This document shows positions 18,484 through 27,374 of a stretch of DNA of 64,000 bases, piece after piece. The translations under genes were made by a program, and so were the position numbers. Under the pieces are notes generated by a model. It had not been told where the DNA came from. It was given only the letters and a program-made list of their open reading frames with translations, and searched no databases. The stretch comes from Actinomycetota bacterium (GTDB lineage: Bacteria; Actinomycetota; Actinomycetes; S36-B12). Positions within the stretch are counted from its first letter, which is position 1. Each line of letters opens with the position of its first letter. The stretch spans positions 62,001 through 126,000 of the forward strand of contig JADKGE010000010.1 in the NCBI GenBank assembly GCA_016717115.1, read 5' to 3'.

Positions 18484-18698
18484 CAGAACACCTTCTGCGT
18501 ACACGCATACCGGCAGATCCGGTCCACCTCAGACGGGCCGTTCGGGCCGTTCGCACTGTCGGCCCGCGCGACGCCGGGCATCGGGATGCCAGCCCGGTTG
18601 GGGGATTGCTTGTCACTTCTGCCTGTCGTCTCAGGATCGAGTGGATGGGGCTCGGGCTGGTGGCTCGTCGTGGTGCTTGGGTCCTTCGTGATCGTCAT
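18483..18698 (-). CDS. Small polar protein coupled to relaxase
   Basis: A 71-residue hydrophilic protein (start MTITKDPSTTTSHQPEP, end CRYACTQKVF) has its stop overlapping the relaxase ATG (TGATG). The overlap is the main support for its reality. It has a disordered Pro/Thr/His-rich N-terminus and a C-terminal Cys pair. An accessory relaxosome role is conceivable but not shown. Confidence 0.5.
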   Translation of the reverse strand: MTITKDPSTTTSHQPEPHPLDPETTGRSDKQSPNRAGIPMPGVARADSANGPNGPSEVDRICRYACTQKVF

Positions 18699-18894
18699 GG
18701 GTCGTGTCCTTGTCCTGAGGGGTGGCGATCTTGTCCATCTGGTGAGTCGGGAAGGGCTGGTGGTCTGTGGGAGGCCTTCCCACCGCGTCCGCCTGTGACG
18801 CGCCCGACTGCCTGATCAACGCGATCAGCGACGGCCTGTCACACAACCGCCCCCAGGACGGCGCCACGGATGTGGGACACGAGGCCTGCCAGTG
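18699..18894. other. Intergenic region between divergent genes, oriT candidate
   Basis: This divergent gap lies upstream of the relaxase unit, where oriT often sits. It has short inverted repeats (for example GGAAGG...CCTTCC at 18749-18781) and two GATCA copies. I see no recognisable nic consensus, so the oriT suggestion rests on location only. Confidence 0.25.
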
Positions 18895-18908
18895 GCGTTG
18901 ACCTAGTA
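18895..18908 (+). promoter_or_regulatory. Shared GCGTTGACCTAGTA element, copy 1
   Basis: GCGTTGACCTAGTA is identical to 29147-29160, and its first ten bases recur at 33155-33164. All three copies precede rightward genes. TTGACC could be a -35 element, but the distance to the start varies among copies, so a regulator site is also possible. Confidence 0.45.
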
Positions 18909-18958
18909 ACGGCCCCTGCACCCCGCAGCGGCCACACCACAACCACCGGGAGCACGCC

Positions 18959-19249
18959 GTGCACAGCGACTTCCTCTCCGCCTCCGCCGAGGCCGCGAAG
19001 TCCCTCACCGTCGCGCAGGCCCGGCACCAACGCCTGACGGCCGCCGCGGAAGCACGGCTGGACACGGCCAAGGCACGCCACCGCACCAACCTCGACGCCG
19101 CGATGGCGGTGGAGGCCGCCGCCTGGGCCGACCTGCTCGCCATCCCCGGCATGAACGTGTCGACAGCTGCACGGATCACCGGGGCGAGCGCATCGGCCGT
19201 GACGCGGTGGGCCGCGCGCGCCCGTCATGGGAGCACGTCGTGCAGCTGA
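18959..19249 (+). CDS. Small helical protein with C-terminal HTH-like segment
   Basis: This 96-residue protein starts at GTG 18959 after GGGAG. Residues 1-60 are Ala/Glu/Arg-rich and helical (probable coiled coil). Residues 60-90 (LLAIPGMNVSTAARITGASASAVTRW) look like an HTH. It is coupled by overlap to the next gene (GTG 19240). It resembles small unnamed proteins in actinobacterial mobile elements. DNA binding is inferred. Confidence 0.6.
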   Translation: MHSDFLSASAEAAKSLTVAQARHQRLTAAAEARLDTAKARHRTNLDAAMAVEAAAWADLLAIPGMNVSTAARITGASASAVTRWAARARHGSTSCS

Positions 19250-19965
19250 CCCCACGCGGCCTGATGATGGCCGGCACCGCGATGCTCGTCGGCGGCGGCG
19301 TCTTCGGGATCCTCACGAGTCTCGCGCCCACGGCAACCGTCACCGACCCCACACCGACGCCCTCGGCATCGACGTCGTGGTCCGATGCCGAGCTGGGCGA
19401 CCAGGTCACGACGTACCCCAGCAGCGGTTCAGCATCACCCACCACAGCGTCATCGAATACGCCGGCCCCGGCATCAGAGCCCGCGCTGCAGACGCCGACT
19501 CCCACTATGTCGAGCACACCTTCAACGTCAGCATCACTGACAGAGCCAGCACCGTCCTCGTCGGCGCTGCCGTCTACGACGACGAGGATTACTCCCCAAG
19601 CGACGCCGCGCAGCACACCTCGGGCCACTGCGCGCCCCACGACGTCGCCTCGCCCGGCCAGGACCGCGACTCGTCTCCCAGCCGCACGTCCGACCCCTCG
19701 AGCACCACGACCGACGACGAAGGCGTCGGGTCCACGTGGTGGCTGGTCGGCGCCGGTCCTCTTGGCGGGAGTCAATGATGAGCGACCGCCGTCGCTGACG
19801 TCCGGGGCGCGTGTGCAGGTCACGGTGGCGTGCTCACCGAGCCGCGCGTGCCTGGTGTCCGGCAGCGACCTGGTGATCGATCCGATCGCGGAGTCGGTGA
19901 CGGTGACCTGGTCAGCCCCGGCCCGTGCGGGCTACCGGGCGTGGAGCGTGTCCCGTGGCCTGTGA
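19240..19965 (+). CDS. Membrane-anchored Ser/Thr/Pro-rich protein
   Basis: The frame can start at GTG 19240, overlapping the upstream stop, or at ATG 19264. One hydrophobic segment (MAGTAMLVGGGVFGILTSLA) acts as signal or anchor. A long Thr/Ser/Pro/Ala linker of about 120 residues follows, then a C-terminal domain with a Cys pair (VACSPSRACLVSG) and a beta-like VTVTWSAPA segment. It is probably surface exposed. Another open frame (19227-19778) overlaps, but this one has the signal segment and coupling. The function is unknown. Confidence 0.55.
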   Translation: MQLTPRGLMMAGTAMLVGGGVFGILTSLAPTATVTDPTPTPSASTSWSDAELGDQVTTYPSSGSASPTTASSNTPAPASEPALQTPTPTMSSTPSTSASLTEPAPSSSALPSTTTRITPQATPRSTPRATARPTTSPRPARTATRLPAARPTPRAPRPTTKASGPRGGWSAPVLLAGVNDERPPSLTSGARVQVTVACSPSRACLVSGSDLVIDPIAESVTVTWSAPARAGYRAWSVSRGL

Positions 19966-19969
19966 GACG

Positions 19970-20608
19970 TCAGGGCCGGATCAGCGGCAGCAGATGAGCG
20001 AACACCTCGTGCACGCGCTTCTTCGCCGTGGGGAGCGGGTGCAGGCCGGTGAAGGAGTCGACGAGCTGGCCGGTGATCGCCCAGGACACCAGCAGCGGAT
20101 CGAGGTCTTCGCGGATGCGCCCGTGGGCCTTGCCTCGGATGATGGCCGACTCGATCGCGGCCTGCCGGGGCTCGAGCACGTACTCGCGTACCGCGTCCAG
20201 GAGCTCGGGGACGGTGTTGCGGTGCACGATCGCGTTCGCCAGCACCGGCACCAGGTACTCGTGATGGGCAGCGCCGATCTCCAAGGCCCGGGCGATGCGG
20301 TTCTCCACCGGATCGTCGCCGTCGTACCAGCCGGCCATGGTCGGCAGTTCACGGATCGCCGCAACCGCCAGGTCCACCTTCGATGCGTAGTGCCGATACA
20401 CCGTCTTCGTCGACGCTCCCGCCGCGCGCGCGACGTCGTCGATCCCCATTCCCGCGTACCCAGTCTCGGCCAACAGCCGCAGCGCCTCGAGCGCGAGCTG
20501 AGTGTGGACCTGCTGCCACGCCGGACCGCCCTCCCGCACCCCCCTCGGCACGCGCAGCCGGCCACTGGGATACCTGTCCGGGTCCGCCAGCACCGGTGTC
20601 CTTGCCAT
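19970..20608 (-). CDS. TetR-family regulator
   Basis: This 212-residue repressor has a TetR HTH (GIDDVARAAGASTKTVYRHYASK at about residues 50-70, with YRHY) and an all-helical ligand domain resembling TetR_C. ATG 20608 is used; a longer frame would run through the operator. A 30-bp inverted repeat lies 15 nt upstream, between this gene and the divergent secreted-protein gene, so it likely controls both. The ligand is unknown. Confidence 0.85.
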   Translation of the reverse strand: MARTPVLADPDRYPSGRLRVPRGVREGGPAWQQVHTQLALEALRLLAETGYAGMGIDDVARAAGASTKTVYRHYASKVDLAVAAIRELPTMAGWYDGDDPVENRIARALEIGAAHHEYLVPVLANAIVHRNTVPELLDAVREYVLEPRQAAIESAIIRGKAHGRIREDLDPLLVSWAITGQLVDSFTGLHPLPTAKKRVHEVFAHLLPLIRP

Positions 20609-20622
20609 GAACCCACCATAAC

Positions 20623-20652
20623 GCGAAGCGACAACACCGGTTGTTACTTCGC
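20623..20652. promoter_or_regulatory. TetR operator candidate
   Basis: Arms GCGAAGCGACAAC and GTTGTTACTTCGC match as an inverted repeat at 11 of 13 positions around ACCG. It sits between the divergent TetR and fibronectin-III genes, as expected for the regulator's own site. Confidence 0.7.
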
Positions 20653-20715
20653 AGCACCAGTCCCTGCCCCTCCCCTCACCCGCCCCGGCCATCGGTCGGG
20701 CAGGAAGGAACGCTC

Positions 20716-21915
20716 ATGAATCCCATTCGAACGACCGCCGTTGCCCTCGTCCTGTCCGTAGCCGCCGGCATGCTCCTCGCCGGCCCGGCACGGGCGGACA
20801 CCATCGCGCAGGAGAACCCGCCGGTCCTCCTCGCGCAGGACACCACCCCGGCTCCCGCCAACATCCGCGCCACCGTCATCGGGATCGACGCGAACATCGT
20901 GCGCGGCCTGAGCATCAGCGGGCACGGCGGCAAACGCGTCACCGCCACCGCGAAGGGCCAGCGCACCCGCACCGTCACGGCCCCCGCGAGCAAGCCGGCC
21001 ATCCTGAGGAACCTCACCCCGGGCGTGCGCTACACGGTCGCCATCGCCGGACGCCGCATCGGGACTGCCGTACCCCTGGCGCAGGTCGGCGCCGCATCAC
21101 GGCTGAGCGTCGAGACCACCGGTGTACCCGGCACCGTCCGGCTCACCTGGACGCACGCCCCCACCCCCGGCGAGGGACCCGGTATCGCTTTCGAGGTGAC
21201 CGCGACCCCGATCAACGCCGATGGCACCGACGGCCCGGACCTCGTCACCGTCACCGCGACCGGCACCACCGCGACCCTCGAGTCCCTGGTCACCACGATG
21301 CGGTACCGGTTCACCGTCACCCCGCGCAACGCCGCCAGCGCCGGCCGGACGACGTCCGCGACGATGACCCGACCCCTCAGCGAGATTGCGGGCACGGCCA
21401 CCACGCCCGCGGCTGCCGCTCCCACTCCTGTGGTGACCGTTACGTCCGCGCCTGCCCCGGCTTCAGTCCCGGCTGCCGCACCGGCGCCGGCTCCTGCACC
21501 GCAGCCGACGACGAAGACGATCTACGTCTGCCCCGACAGCTACCCCGAGACGCCCGCTGGCACCTGCCAGAAGACCCTCTCCTACACCTTCCACACCGAG
21601 ACCGTGACCCTCGCGTACACGTATCACAACGGCGTCATCGGATCCCACGTCGTCACGCACCCCCCGACGCATTGCGACTACCTGCCGAACCCGAACTCAC
21701 CCACCGGCCTGGACATCTACTGCACCGGCGGCTACGACGAGACCGTCCTGGACTACGGAAACGTGAAGGATGCCACCCCCACCGGCTACACCGACACCGG
21801 CACCGCCTGGATCAAGGCCATCCAAGTCAAGGACACCGCGCCCATCGGCTACGCCGACAACGGCACCGCATGGGTCAAGACCGTCGGCAAGATCGCCCAG
21901 GTCGTCCCGGCCTGA
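20716..21915 (+). CDS. Secreted fibronectin type III protein
   Basis: ATG 20716 follows AGGAAGG. The 399-residue product has a Sec signal peptide (VALVLSVAAGMLLAGPARA, cleavage near ADT). A fibronectin-III-like domain covers about residues 125-225 (VPGTVRLTWTHAP, MRYRFTVTPRNAASAG). A Pro/Ala linker and a C-terminal Cys-containing domain with repeated short motifs (PTGYTDTGTAWIKA, PIGYADNGTAWVKT) follow. It is probably an extracellular adhesion or cell-contact protein, likely under TetR control. Confidence 0.75.
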   Translation: MNPIRTTAVALVLSVAAGMLLAGPARADTIAQENPPVLLAQDTTPAPANIRATVIGIDANIVRGLSISGHGGKRVTATAKGQRTRTVTAPASKPAILRNLTPGVRYTVAIAGRRIGTAVPLAQVGAASRLSVETTGVPGTVRLTWTHAPTPGEGPGIAFEVTATPINADGTDGPDLVTVTATGTTATLESLVTTMRYRFTVTPRNAASAGRTTSATMTRPLSEIAGTATTPAAAAPTPVVTVTSAPAPASVPAAAPAPAPAPQPTTKTIYVCPDSYPETPAGTCQKTLSYTFHTETVTLAYTYHNGVIGSHVVTHPPTHCDYLPNPNSPTGLDIYCTGGYDETVLDYGNVKDATPTGYTDTGTAWIKAIQVKDTAPIGYADNGTAWVKTVGKIAQVVPA

Positions 21916-22003
21916 CCCCGACACGGCGGACAGAGATCGGACATCACGAGCGACGGCCGCTGCTCATCCTGATCGCGACCGTAGTCCTTGGCTGGCGAAG
22001 CTC

Positions 22004-22041
22004 AAGGGGCTGGGTCGGGCGAGTGCCCGACCCAGCCCCTT
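22004..22041. terminator. Strong stem-loop terminator
   Basis: Two perfect 17-nt arms (AAGGGGCTGGGTCGGGC and its complement) surround a GAGT loop. It lies 90 nt after the secreted-protein gene. There is no T-run on the plus strand, but stem strength suggests a terminator. Confidence 0.7.
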
Positions 22042-22070
22042 GACAAATTTAGGTATTTCGTAGGTACGCT
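22040..22070 (+). promoter_or_regulatory. Possible promoter of small membrane protein gene
   Basis: TTGACA at 22040-22045 is a perfect -35 hexamer beginning at the edge of the preceding stem. TACGCT at 22065-22070 is a weak -10 with a long 19-nt spacer. The gene starts 23 nt later. Confidence 0.4.
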
Positions 22071-22093
22071 GCGAGTCTACTGAGAGGACAACC

Positions 22094-22318
22094 ATGTTGA
22101 TCATCTTCGCCATAGCGGCGCTCGCACTCCTGGCCGCCGTCGGGATCGTCGTGATCCTTCCGATCATGCTGGTCGCCGCCGTGGTCAGATCGCGACGCCG
22201 TATTCAGGCCGATGCGATCCCTCAGGCCACAGACCAGGATTCGGCTTTCGTCGAACTCGTGAGCAGCCAGTGGCCTGGAGAAGCGTCTCGCCTCCGACTC
22301 GGTACGAGCTCCAAGTGA
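22094..22318 (+). CDS. Small single-span membrane protein
   Basis: This 74-residue protein starts at ATG 22094 after GAGAGGA. Residues 1-33 are hydrophobic (LIIFAIAALALLAAVGIVV), and a basic RSRRR stop-transfer patch and a polar tail follow. It has its own candidate promoter and stands alone. The function is unknown. Confidence 0.55.
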   Translation: MLIIFAIAALALLAAVGIVVILPIMLVAAVVRSRRRIQADAIPQATDQDSAFVELVSSQWPGEASRLRLGTSSK

Positions 22319-22413
22319 CGTGCGACAGTCGAGGGCTCAGTCCCGTCGAACCCTGCTGGGCCCCGATGAGTTGGGCGGTGGCGCCGAGCCCGTTCGCGCC
22401 TCGAACTGACCAG

Positions 22414-25400
22414 TCAGGACCTGCGGGATTCATTCTCCATCAGCCACAGCTGCTGGACCGAGTCGTCCTTGCCAGCCTTGGGCAGGCTCCGCGCTGACTC
22501 GGGGACGGGCAGGACGCCGGCGGTGGTCAAGTCATCAACGGTGACGCGGGGGCCAGCCATCACACGCTCGAGCAGGTCGGCCTGCGCGGGCTCGAGTTCC
22601 ACGACGAGAGTCACCACGTTGAGGAGATCGAGAAGGTCGGTCGTGTACTCGGTTGGCCAACTGGTGGGGCGCACGTCGTCGAGGACGGACTGCTCTCCCC
22701 GCGACTGGGGCCGAGTCGCTCGCCGATAGCCGAACCATTTGCGCAGCACGTTCATCCCGCCGACGGAGTACGCGACGACGCGCGGGTCCACAGGAGCGAT
22801 GACGCCGTCGCCGAGCCGAAGCTCGCTGGTTTCGGCGTTGTAGTCCATCTCGTCGGGCATCGGATCGGCGGTGATGGGCTCGCGCACCAAGGGACGAGTG
22901 TCATCGTCGATCCGAGGCGGACCGGCTGGCCGATCGGGGCTGGCAAGTCGTTCACCACGGGTGTGGAGCCACAGGACGCGGCGGCCGGTCTCGACAGCGG
23001 CGTGCCAGGTGTCGGGGTCAGCGGTCAGCGGGACGCGGATGCCTGGGGTGCGCAGGTCCTCGGCGAAACGTTCGGTGAACGCGGGGTGCGCGGTGATGGC
23101 GGCGGTGTACGCGGCGAAGTCCTCGGGCGTCACATCGGCGCCGAGCCGGTCGGCGAGGACGTCGAGCAAGCCTGGGGCGAGGTTGGGCCGGGACTCGTCC
23201 GGCCCGGCGTACAGCGGGAGGACGCGTCCGCCCGCGGAGCCCTTGAAGTGGTCGATGTCGGGGGTGTGCGCGGCGAACATCAGGCCCGGACTGCCAGCAG
23301 GGACCTGGTGGGCGTGCTGCTCGACGACGTGGAGCTGGTGGTCGCCGCGGGCGCGCCACAGGTCGGTGCGCGGCGTGGACATCACCCGATCGTCGGGGAC
23401 GATGTACTGCACGTCGAAGCTGCGGTAAGACACGGGCGCGGCGGTCATCCCGGGCGGCTTCTCTTCGGCCAGGGGCCGCTCGGAGTGCGGGAACCCGGCC
23501 AAGCCCTTCTTGCGCTTGGACATCTGCGCGTCGCGGCTCTCGCGGAAGAGGCCCGGCTGCTTGGCCGGTGCAGCAGACAGCAGCAGGTTCATCCGGTCGT
23601 GGAGGGTGGATGCAAGGGGCGCGTACACCCAGGTGCGCCCGGCGACGATGCCTTGGGACTGCCACGGCATCAGATCGCCGAGCAGCGGGCTGGAGTCCCA
23701 CTCGTCGCCGCCGGCGGGCAGGAAGGGAGCGGTCCATTCGTCGGGGCAGTCCTCCCAGTCGCCGTCGTCGAGGTCGATGCGCTTGAGCTGGTCGAACTTG
23801 TCGGCCTGCCGCCCGTGGACGGCGCGGTAGCGGATGCGTGCGGGCGTGGTGGGGTCGGTGTCGGGCGTGCGAAGAAAGATGCCGATGGCGACGGGCTGCT
23901 GGACGCCGGGGAAGATGCGCGTGGCGACGTCCGGCTGGTGACCCTCGGGGGTGCAGTCGATGATGTAGCCCTCGATGCAGCGTTCGCGCAGGTAGCGGCG
24001 CATCCCGGCGAAGCCTGGCCCCTTGATGTAGCCGGACGTGGTGATGAAGCACACGACGCCGTCGCCGGACGGGTTCGTGTCCAGGGCCTTCCACGTGGCT
24101 AGGCGCCAGAAGTAGATGTAGAGGTTCGAGAGGACGTACTCGGCGCCGCCATTGCCGTCCTCGCGGAACGCGTCGACGAGCGGCTTGGCCCAGACGGTGT
24201 TCGGTGAGCCGTTCTCGATGAAGCCGCCAGATCCTTTGGCGTGCTCGCGGTATGGCGGGTTGCCGATGACGACCATCACCGGGGTGGAGGCCTTGACCTC
24301 GTTGGCCAGGCGCCGCGATCGAGCGATGGGTTCGAGGGTCGCGGCGAGGTGGGACACCTCGGCGAACGGGTCGTCGAGACTGTCCGCGACGTACAGGCGC
24401 AGGCCGCCGTCGGGGTTCTTGGCGCCGTGCCGGACGAGGAGTTCTGCGACGCGCATCTCGGCGACGGCGTACGGCCCGGCCTGCTTCTCGATGCCGATGA
24501 TGCGCTGCGCGGCCTGCGACAAGCGGGCCGGGACGGCGCCGGGGCCTTCCTGATGCTGGATGACGGCTGCGATGAGCTCGAGGACTTCGACGGGGTACTG
24601 GCCGGTGCCTGTCGCGGGGTCGAGGACGGTGACCTGCGGTGAGGCGAAGCCGTCCTTTGCGCCGAGGCGGCGGCGCAGCACCTGGTCGGTGAGGCCGGCC
24701 ATCGCGGCGACGACGGGCGCGGGCGTGTAATAGCTGCCCGACTGCTTGCGCAACTCGTTGTCGTACGTCTCGAGGAACGACTCGTACAGGGTCGCGTAGG
24801 CGCGGGTCTCGTGCTTGGGAAACTTGGTGAAGTCGACGACGGAGACAACGCGCACAAGCGTGTCCAGGGTGACGGTCAGTGCGCCGATCGTCTCGTCGGT
24901 CAGGACGCCGAGGGCCTTGCCCATCAGGGAGTGGTGCCGCCCGAGAGTGGAGGCGATGGCGGCGATGGACTTGCCGGTGAAGTCGACGCCATCCGAGCGC
25001 GCCAAGAGGAGTGCGAAAGTGACGGCCTGCGCGTACTCGTCGGCGAACTCGGCGTCAGTCGCGTCCGGGAACAGCAGCTCGCGCCAATCGGACGCCAGGT
25101 GCGTGAAGGGGCCGTCGTCTGCCTCTCGTTCGAGGGTGTCGGACACCTCGTCGCGGAGCAGCCGGGTCAGGGGTGCAACGGTGGCGACAAGCTGGGAGAC
25201 GTTGCGCGGCGCTATGGGCTGCCAGTGGAGGAAGTCGTAGAGCAGCCGGGCCAGTCCGTCGCCGGGGTCGGTGAGCTTCGCCCCGGCGGTGCGGATGTCG
25301 CCGTCGAGGTGGACGACCTCGCCGATGCGCTCGCCGGTGCGGTACAGGCCCCAGTTCTCGCCGTCGGTGTAGATGACGTTTGGCAGGGCCGCGAGCTTGG

Positions 25401-25743
25401 CCCACTGCTTGCCGTCGTGGGTATTGGTCCTGAAACGGGTTGGGTCGGCGCCCTTGCCGGGGGCCTTGACCTCGATGTAGCCGGAGATGGCGCCGTTGAC
25501 CTGGCAGGCGTAGTCGGGCCGCACCTTCAGGTCGGACAGGGATGCCTCGCCCATCATCGTGAACTTCACGCCTACGGCCTCGGCTACCGATGCGAGCAGC
25601 ACCTCGAGAGGGCCGCGCATCTGGTCCTCGGGCTCTCCGACGGGCGAGGACAACCGCGGCTTGACGGTCGCTCCGAACGCGGAGACCGCAGCTGCGACGG
25701 TGATGACGAGCTTGCTGGGTAGGCCACCCGTCGCCTCGCTCAT
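22414..25743 (-). CDS. Single-chain type IIG restriction-modification enzyme
   Basis: This 1109-residue protein combines a nuclease and an adenine methyltransferase. The N-terminus shows a PD-(D/E)xK arrangement, with PD at residues 76-77 and EVK at 91-93. The central domain has SAM motif I DPATGTG at 375-381 and catalytic NPPY at 495-498. The C-terminal region (to 1109) would be the target-recognition part. No helicase motifs are seen, separating it from LlaGI-like type ISP enzymes. No separate R or S gene is adjacent. It likely cuts foreign DNA and methylates the host. Confidence 0.82.
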   Translation of the reverse strand: MSEATGGLPSKLVITVAAAVSAFGATVKPRLSSPVGEPEDQMRGPLEVLLASVAEAVGVKFTMMGEASLSDLKVRPDYACQVNGAISGYIEVKAPGKGADPTRFRTNTHDGKQWAKLAALPNVIYTDGENWGLYRTGERIGEVVHLDGDIRTAGAKLTDPGDGLARLLYDFLHWQPIAPRNVSQLVATVAPLTRLLRDEVSDTLEREADDGPFTHLASDWRELLFPDATDAEFADEYAQAVTFALLLARSDGVDFTGKSIAAIASTLGRHHSLMGKALGVLTDETIGALTVTLDTLVRVVSVVDFTKFPKHETRAYATLYESFLETYDNELRKQSGSYYTPAPVVAAMAGLTDQVLRRRLGAKDGFASPQVTVLDPATGTGQYPVEVLELIAAVIQHQEGPGAVPARLSQAAQRIIGIEKQAGPYAVAEMRVAELLVRHGAKNPDGGLRLYVADSLDDPFAEVSHLAATLEPIARSRRLANEVKASTPVMVVIGNPPYREHAKGSGGFIENGSPNTVWAKPLVDAFREDGNGGAEYVLSNLYIYFWRLATWKALDTNPSGDGVVCFITTSGYIKGPGFAGMRRYLRERCIEGYIIDCTPEGHQPDVATRIFPGVQQPVAIGIFLRTPDTDPTTPARIRYRAVHGRQADKFDQLKRIDLDDGDWEDCPDEWTAPFLPAGGDEWDSSPLLGDLMPWQSQGIVAGRTWVYAPLASTLHDRMNLLLSAAPAKQPGLFRESRDAQMSKRKKGLAGFPHSERPLAEEKPPGMTAAPVSYRSFDVQYIVPDDRVMSTPRTDLWRARGDHQLHVVEQHAHQVPAGSPGLMFAAHTPDIDHFKGSAGGRVLPLYAGPDESRPNLAPGLLDVLADRLGADVTPEDFAAYTAAITAHPAFTERFAEDLRTPGIRVPLTADPDTWHAAVETGRRVLWLHTRGERLASPDRPAGPPRIDDDTRPLVREPITADPMPDEMDYNAETSELRLGDGVIAPVDPRVVAYSVGGMNVLRKWFGYRRATRPQSRGEQSVLDDVRPTSWPTEYTTDLLDLLNVVTLVVELEPAQADLLERVMAGPRVTVDDLTTAGVLPVPESARSLPKAGKDDSVQQLWLMENESRRS

Positions 25744-26012
25744 CTCACCCCCGTGTGTGCTCCGATCGGCTCCGTCGGTCCATTGTGTCCGACTCGTGCC
25801 GCCCGGTGCCGTTCATCCCAGTAACGGCCCGTCGTCCCGCTTGACGTCAAGCAGTTGACCGCCCCGCCCAGTGCTCGCAGCCGGCCGTCGGAGCCGATGC
25901 CCCTGCGCCGGGGCTGCGGCGGCACGGTCGCTGGTTGTGTCACACGCAGCGGCATTTCGCGTCATCCGAGTAGGGGCCGCGATCGTCGCGGCTCACACAG
26001 CGAAGGCGGTGC
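25744..26012. other. Divergent promoter region with 12-bp palindrome
   Basis: The space between the leftward restriction gene and the rightward DUF4192 gene contains CTTGACGTCAAG at 25840-25851, a perfect palindrome and possible regulator site. It also contains AGTAACGGCCC at 25820-25830, which is found again at 18904-18914. I see no gene here. Confidence 0.4.
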
Positions 26013-27191
26013 GTGATGACGATGGTTCCTGCAGCGGGTGTGGCGGGTCGGGCGGTCGACAGGCTGGTGCTCTCGACTCCGGATGCGTTCCTCGCATCGG
26101 TCCCCCACATGGTGGGCTTCGACTGCGCGGACTCGGTCGTCGTGGTCGGCCTCGGACCCAACCCCGCCGACCGAAGCGATCGCAGCGGCATGGTCCGCCT
26201 GGTGCAGCGGTTCGACACCCCGCCATCCGGCATGGCGACCGAGGACTTGATGTCGATTGCACGGTCGGCCGCCGAGCCGATGGTCCGGTCGGGGTCGACG
26301 GAGGTGATCGTCGCGGTCTTCGGCGCGACGCCCACACCCGGTGGTGAGCTCCCCTCGACCGGCCTCGTGGACGAGCTGCTCGCGCGGGTCGACGACGCCG
26401 GGCTGGGGGTGCGTGACGCGCTGTTCACCGATGGCACGTCCCGCTGGTCCTATGGCTGCGACAACCCCAGTTGCTGCCCACCCGAAGGACGCGTGATCCC
26501 GGAGACGACCCGGACGCTGGTGGCCGCGGAGTTCGCCGGTGTCGGCGCCGCGATGGCGCCGTCGCGTGCGGCCCTGGTCGACGAGATCGCCCCTGACTCT
26601 GTCCGCATCGCAGCGGTCGCGGCCATCGCCGGTGACCTTCAGCCACCCGCCGGCAACAGGGAGGTTCGGGAGGAGTGGCGGGACTCTGCCATCGATCACC
26701 TCACGACCCTGACCCAGGACGCCGACGCTGCCGTGGGTCCGCACGATGGCGCCGCGGCTCTGCAGGGGCTGACCGACGTCCGGGTGCGGGACACGTTCCT
26801 GTGGGACATGGAGCAGCCCGGGACCGACCCGCGCGCCGTAGCCGATCGCCTCGCGGACCTGGTCCGCTGCGCCCCTGCGGGACTGGTCGCGCCCGCCGCG
26901 ACAGCGTTGGCGATCGCTCAATGGAGCGGCGGTGACGGGGCCCGAGCCAACGTCGCCCTCGACCGGGCCACTGCAGACGATCCCGAGTACTCCCTGGCCC
27001 ACCTGGTGGGCACTGCGCTGCGCTCCGGGCTGCCCCCGAGCGCGTGGGCCGCGTCCCTGGCCGATCTGGACCGCGACACCTGCCGGCACGGCATGCCACC
27101 AGTCGCACCGCCAGCGCCGGTCGCCCACGCTCCGTCGCCCGCCGTCGCCCCGATCCCAATGCCGGGACCGTCCACCGGCATGGCGAGCTAG
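26013..27191 (+). CDS. DUF4192 protein
   Basis: This 392-residue protein matches the actinobacterial DUF4192 pattern: an N-terminal core (LVLSTPDAFLASVPHMVGF, then DSVVVVGLG), central SYGCDNPSCCP-like loop, and a C-terminal helical half (AIAQWSGGDGARANVALDRA). A Pro/Ala-rich tail follows. The family has no established function. It is common on both chromosomes and mobile elements of Actinomycetota. It begins a rightward run of accessory genes. Confidence 0.8.
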   Translation: MMTMVPAAGVAGRAVDRLVLSTPDAFLASVPHMVGFDCADSVVVVGLGPNPADRSDRSGMVRLVQRFDTPPSGMATEDLMSIARSAAEPMVRSGSTEVIVAVFGATPTPGGELPSTGLVDELLARVDDAGLGVRDALFTDGTSRWSYGCDNPSCCPPEGRVIPETTRTLVAAEFAGVGAAMAPSRAALVDEIAPDSVRIAAVAAIAGDLQPPAGNREVREEWRDSAIDHLTTLTQDADAAVGPHDGAAALQGLTDVRVRDTFLWDMEQPGTDPRAVADRLADLVRCAPAGLVAPAATALAIAQWSGGDGARANVALDRATADDPEYSLAHLVGTALRSGLPPSAWAASLADLDRDTCRHGMPPVAPPAPVAHAPSPAVAPIPMPGPSTGMAS

Positions 27192-27328
27192 CCCCACCGC
27201 ATCCGGGTCGTGTCGGCGCCGCTCGTCCACAGGCCCCACAGGTCCTCCACAGCTTCCCCCGCACGGCTCGCGCGGCCCGCCGGCAAGGCGTGACCGTGAC
27301 ATCCATGCCCCTCACCTTCAAGTCCGGT

Positions 27329-27346
27329 TCCGGGCGTCCGCCCGGA
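27329..27346. terminator. Short perfect hairpin before unknown gene pair
   Basis: TCCGGGCG and CGCCCGGA form a perfect 8-bp stem with a 2-nt loop, 32 nt upstream of the next gene. It may end DUF4192 transcripts or shape the leader of the following pair. No T-run is present. Confidence 0.35.
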
Positions 27347-27374
27347 TCGACCCTCTGTTGAAAGGAACCCCGCC

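Noticed and set aside
19227..19778. Alternative frame with YVEHTFNVSITDRAS segment
   Set aside because: It lacks a signal segment and a coupled start, and it is very Arg/Asp-rich around that segment. The 19240 frame is better supported, though not beyond doubt.
22963..24102. Rightward 379-codon frame opposite the methyltransferase
   Set aside because: Low-complexity Gly/Val/Asp frame; the minus frame has the methylase and nuclease motifs.
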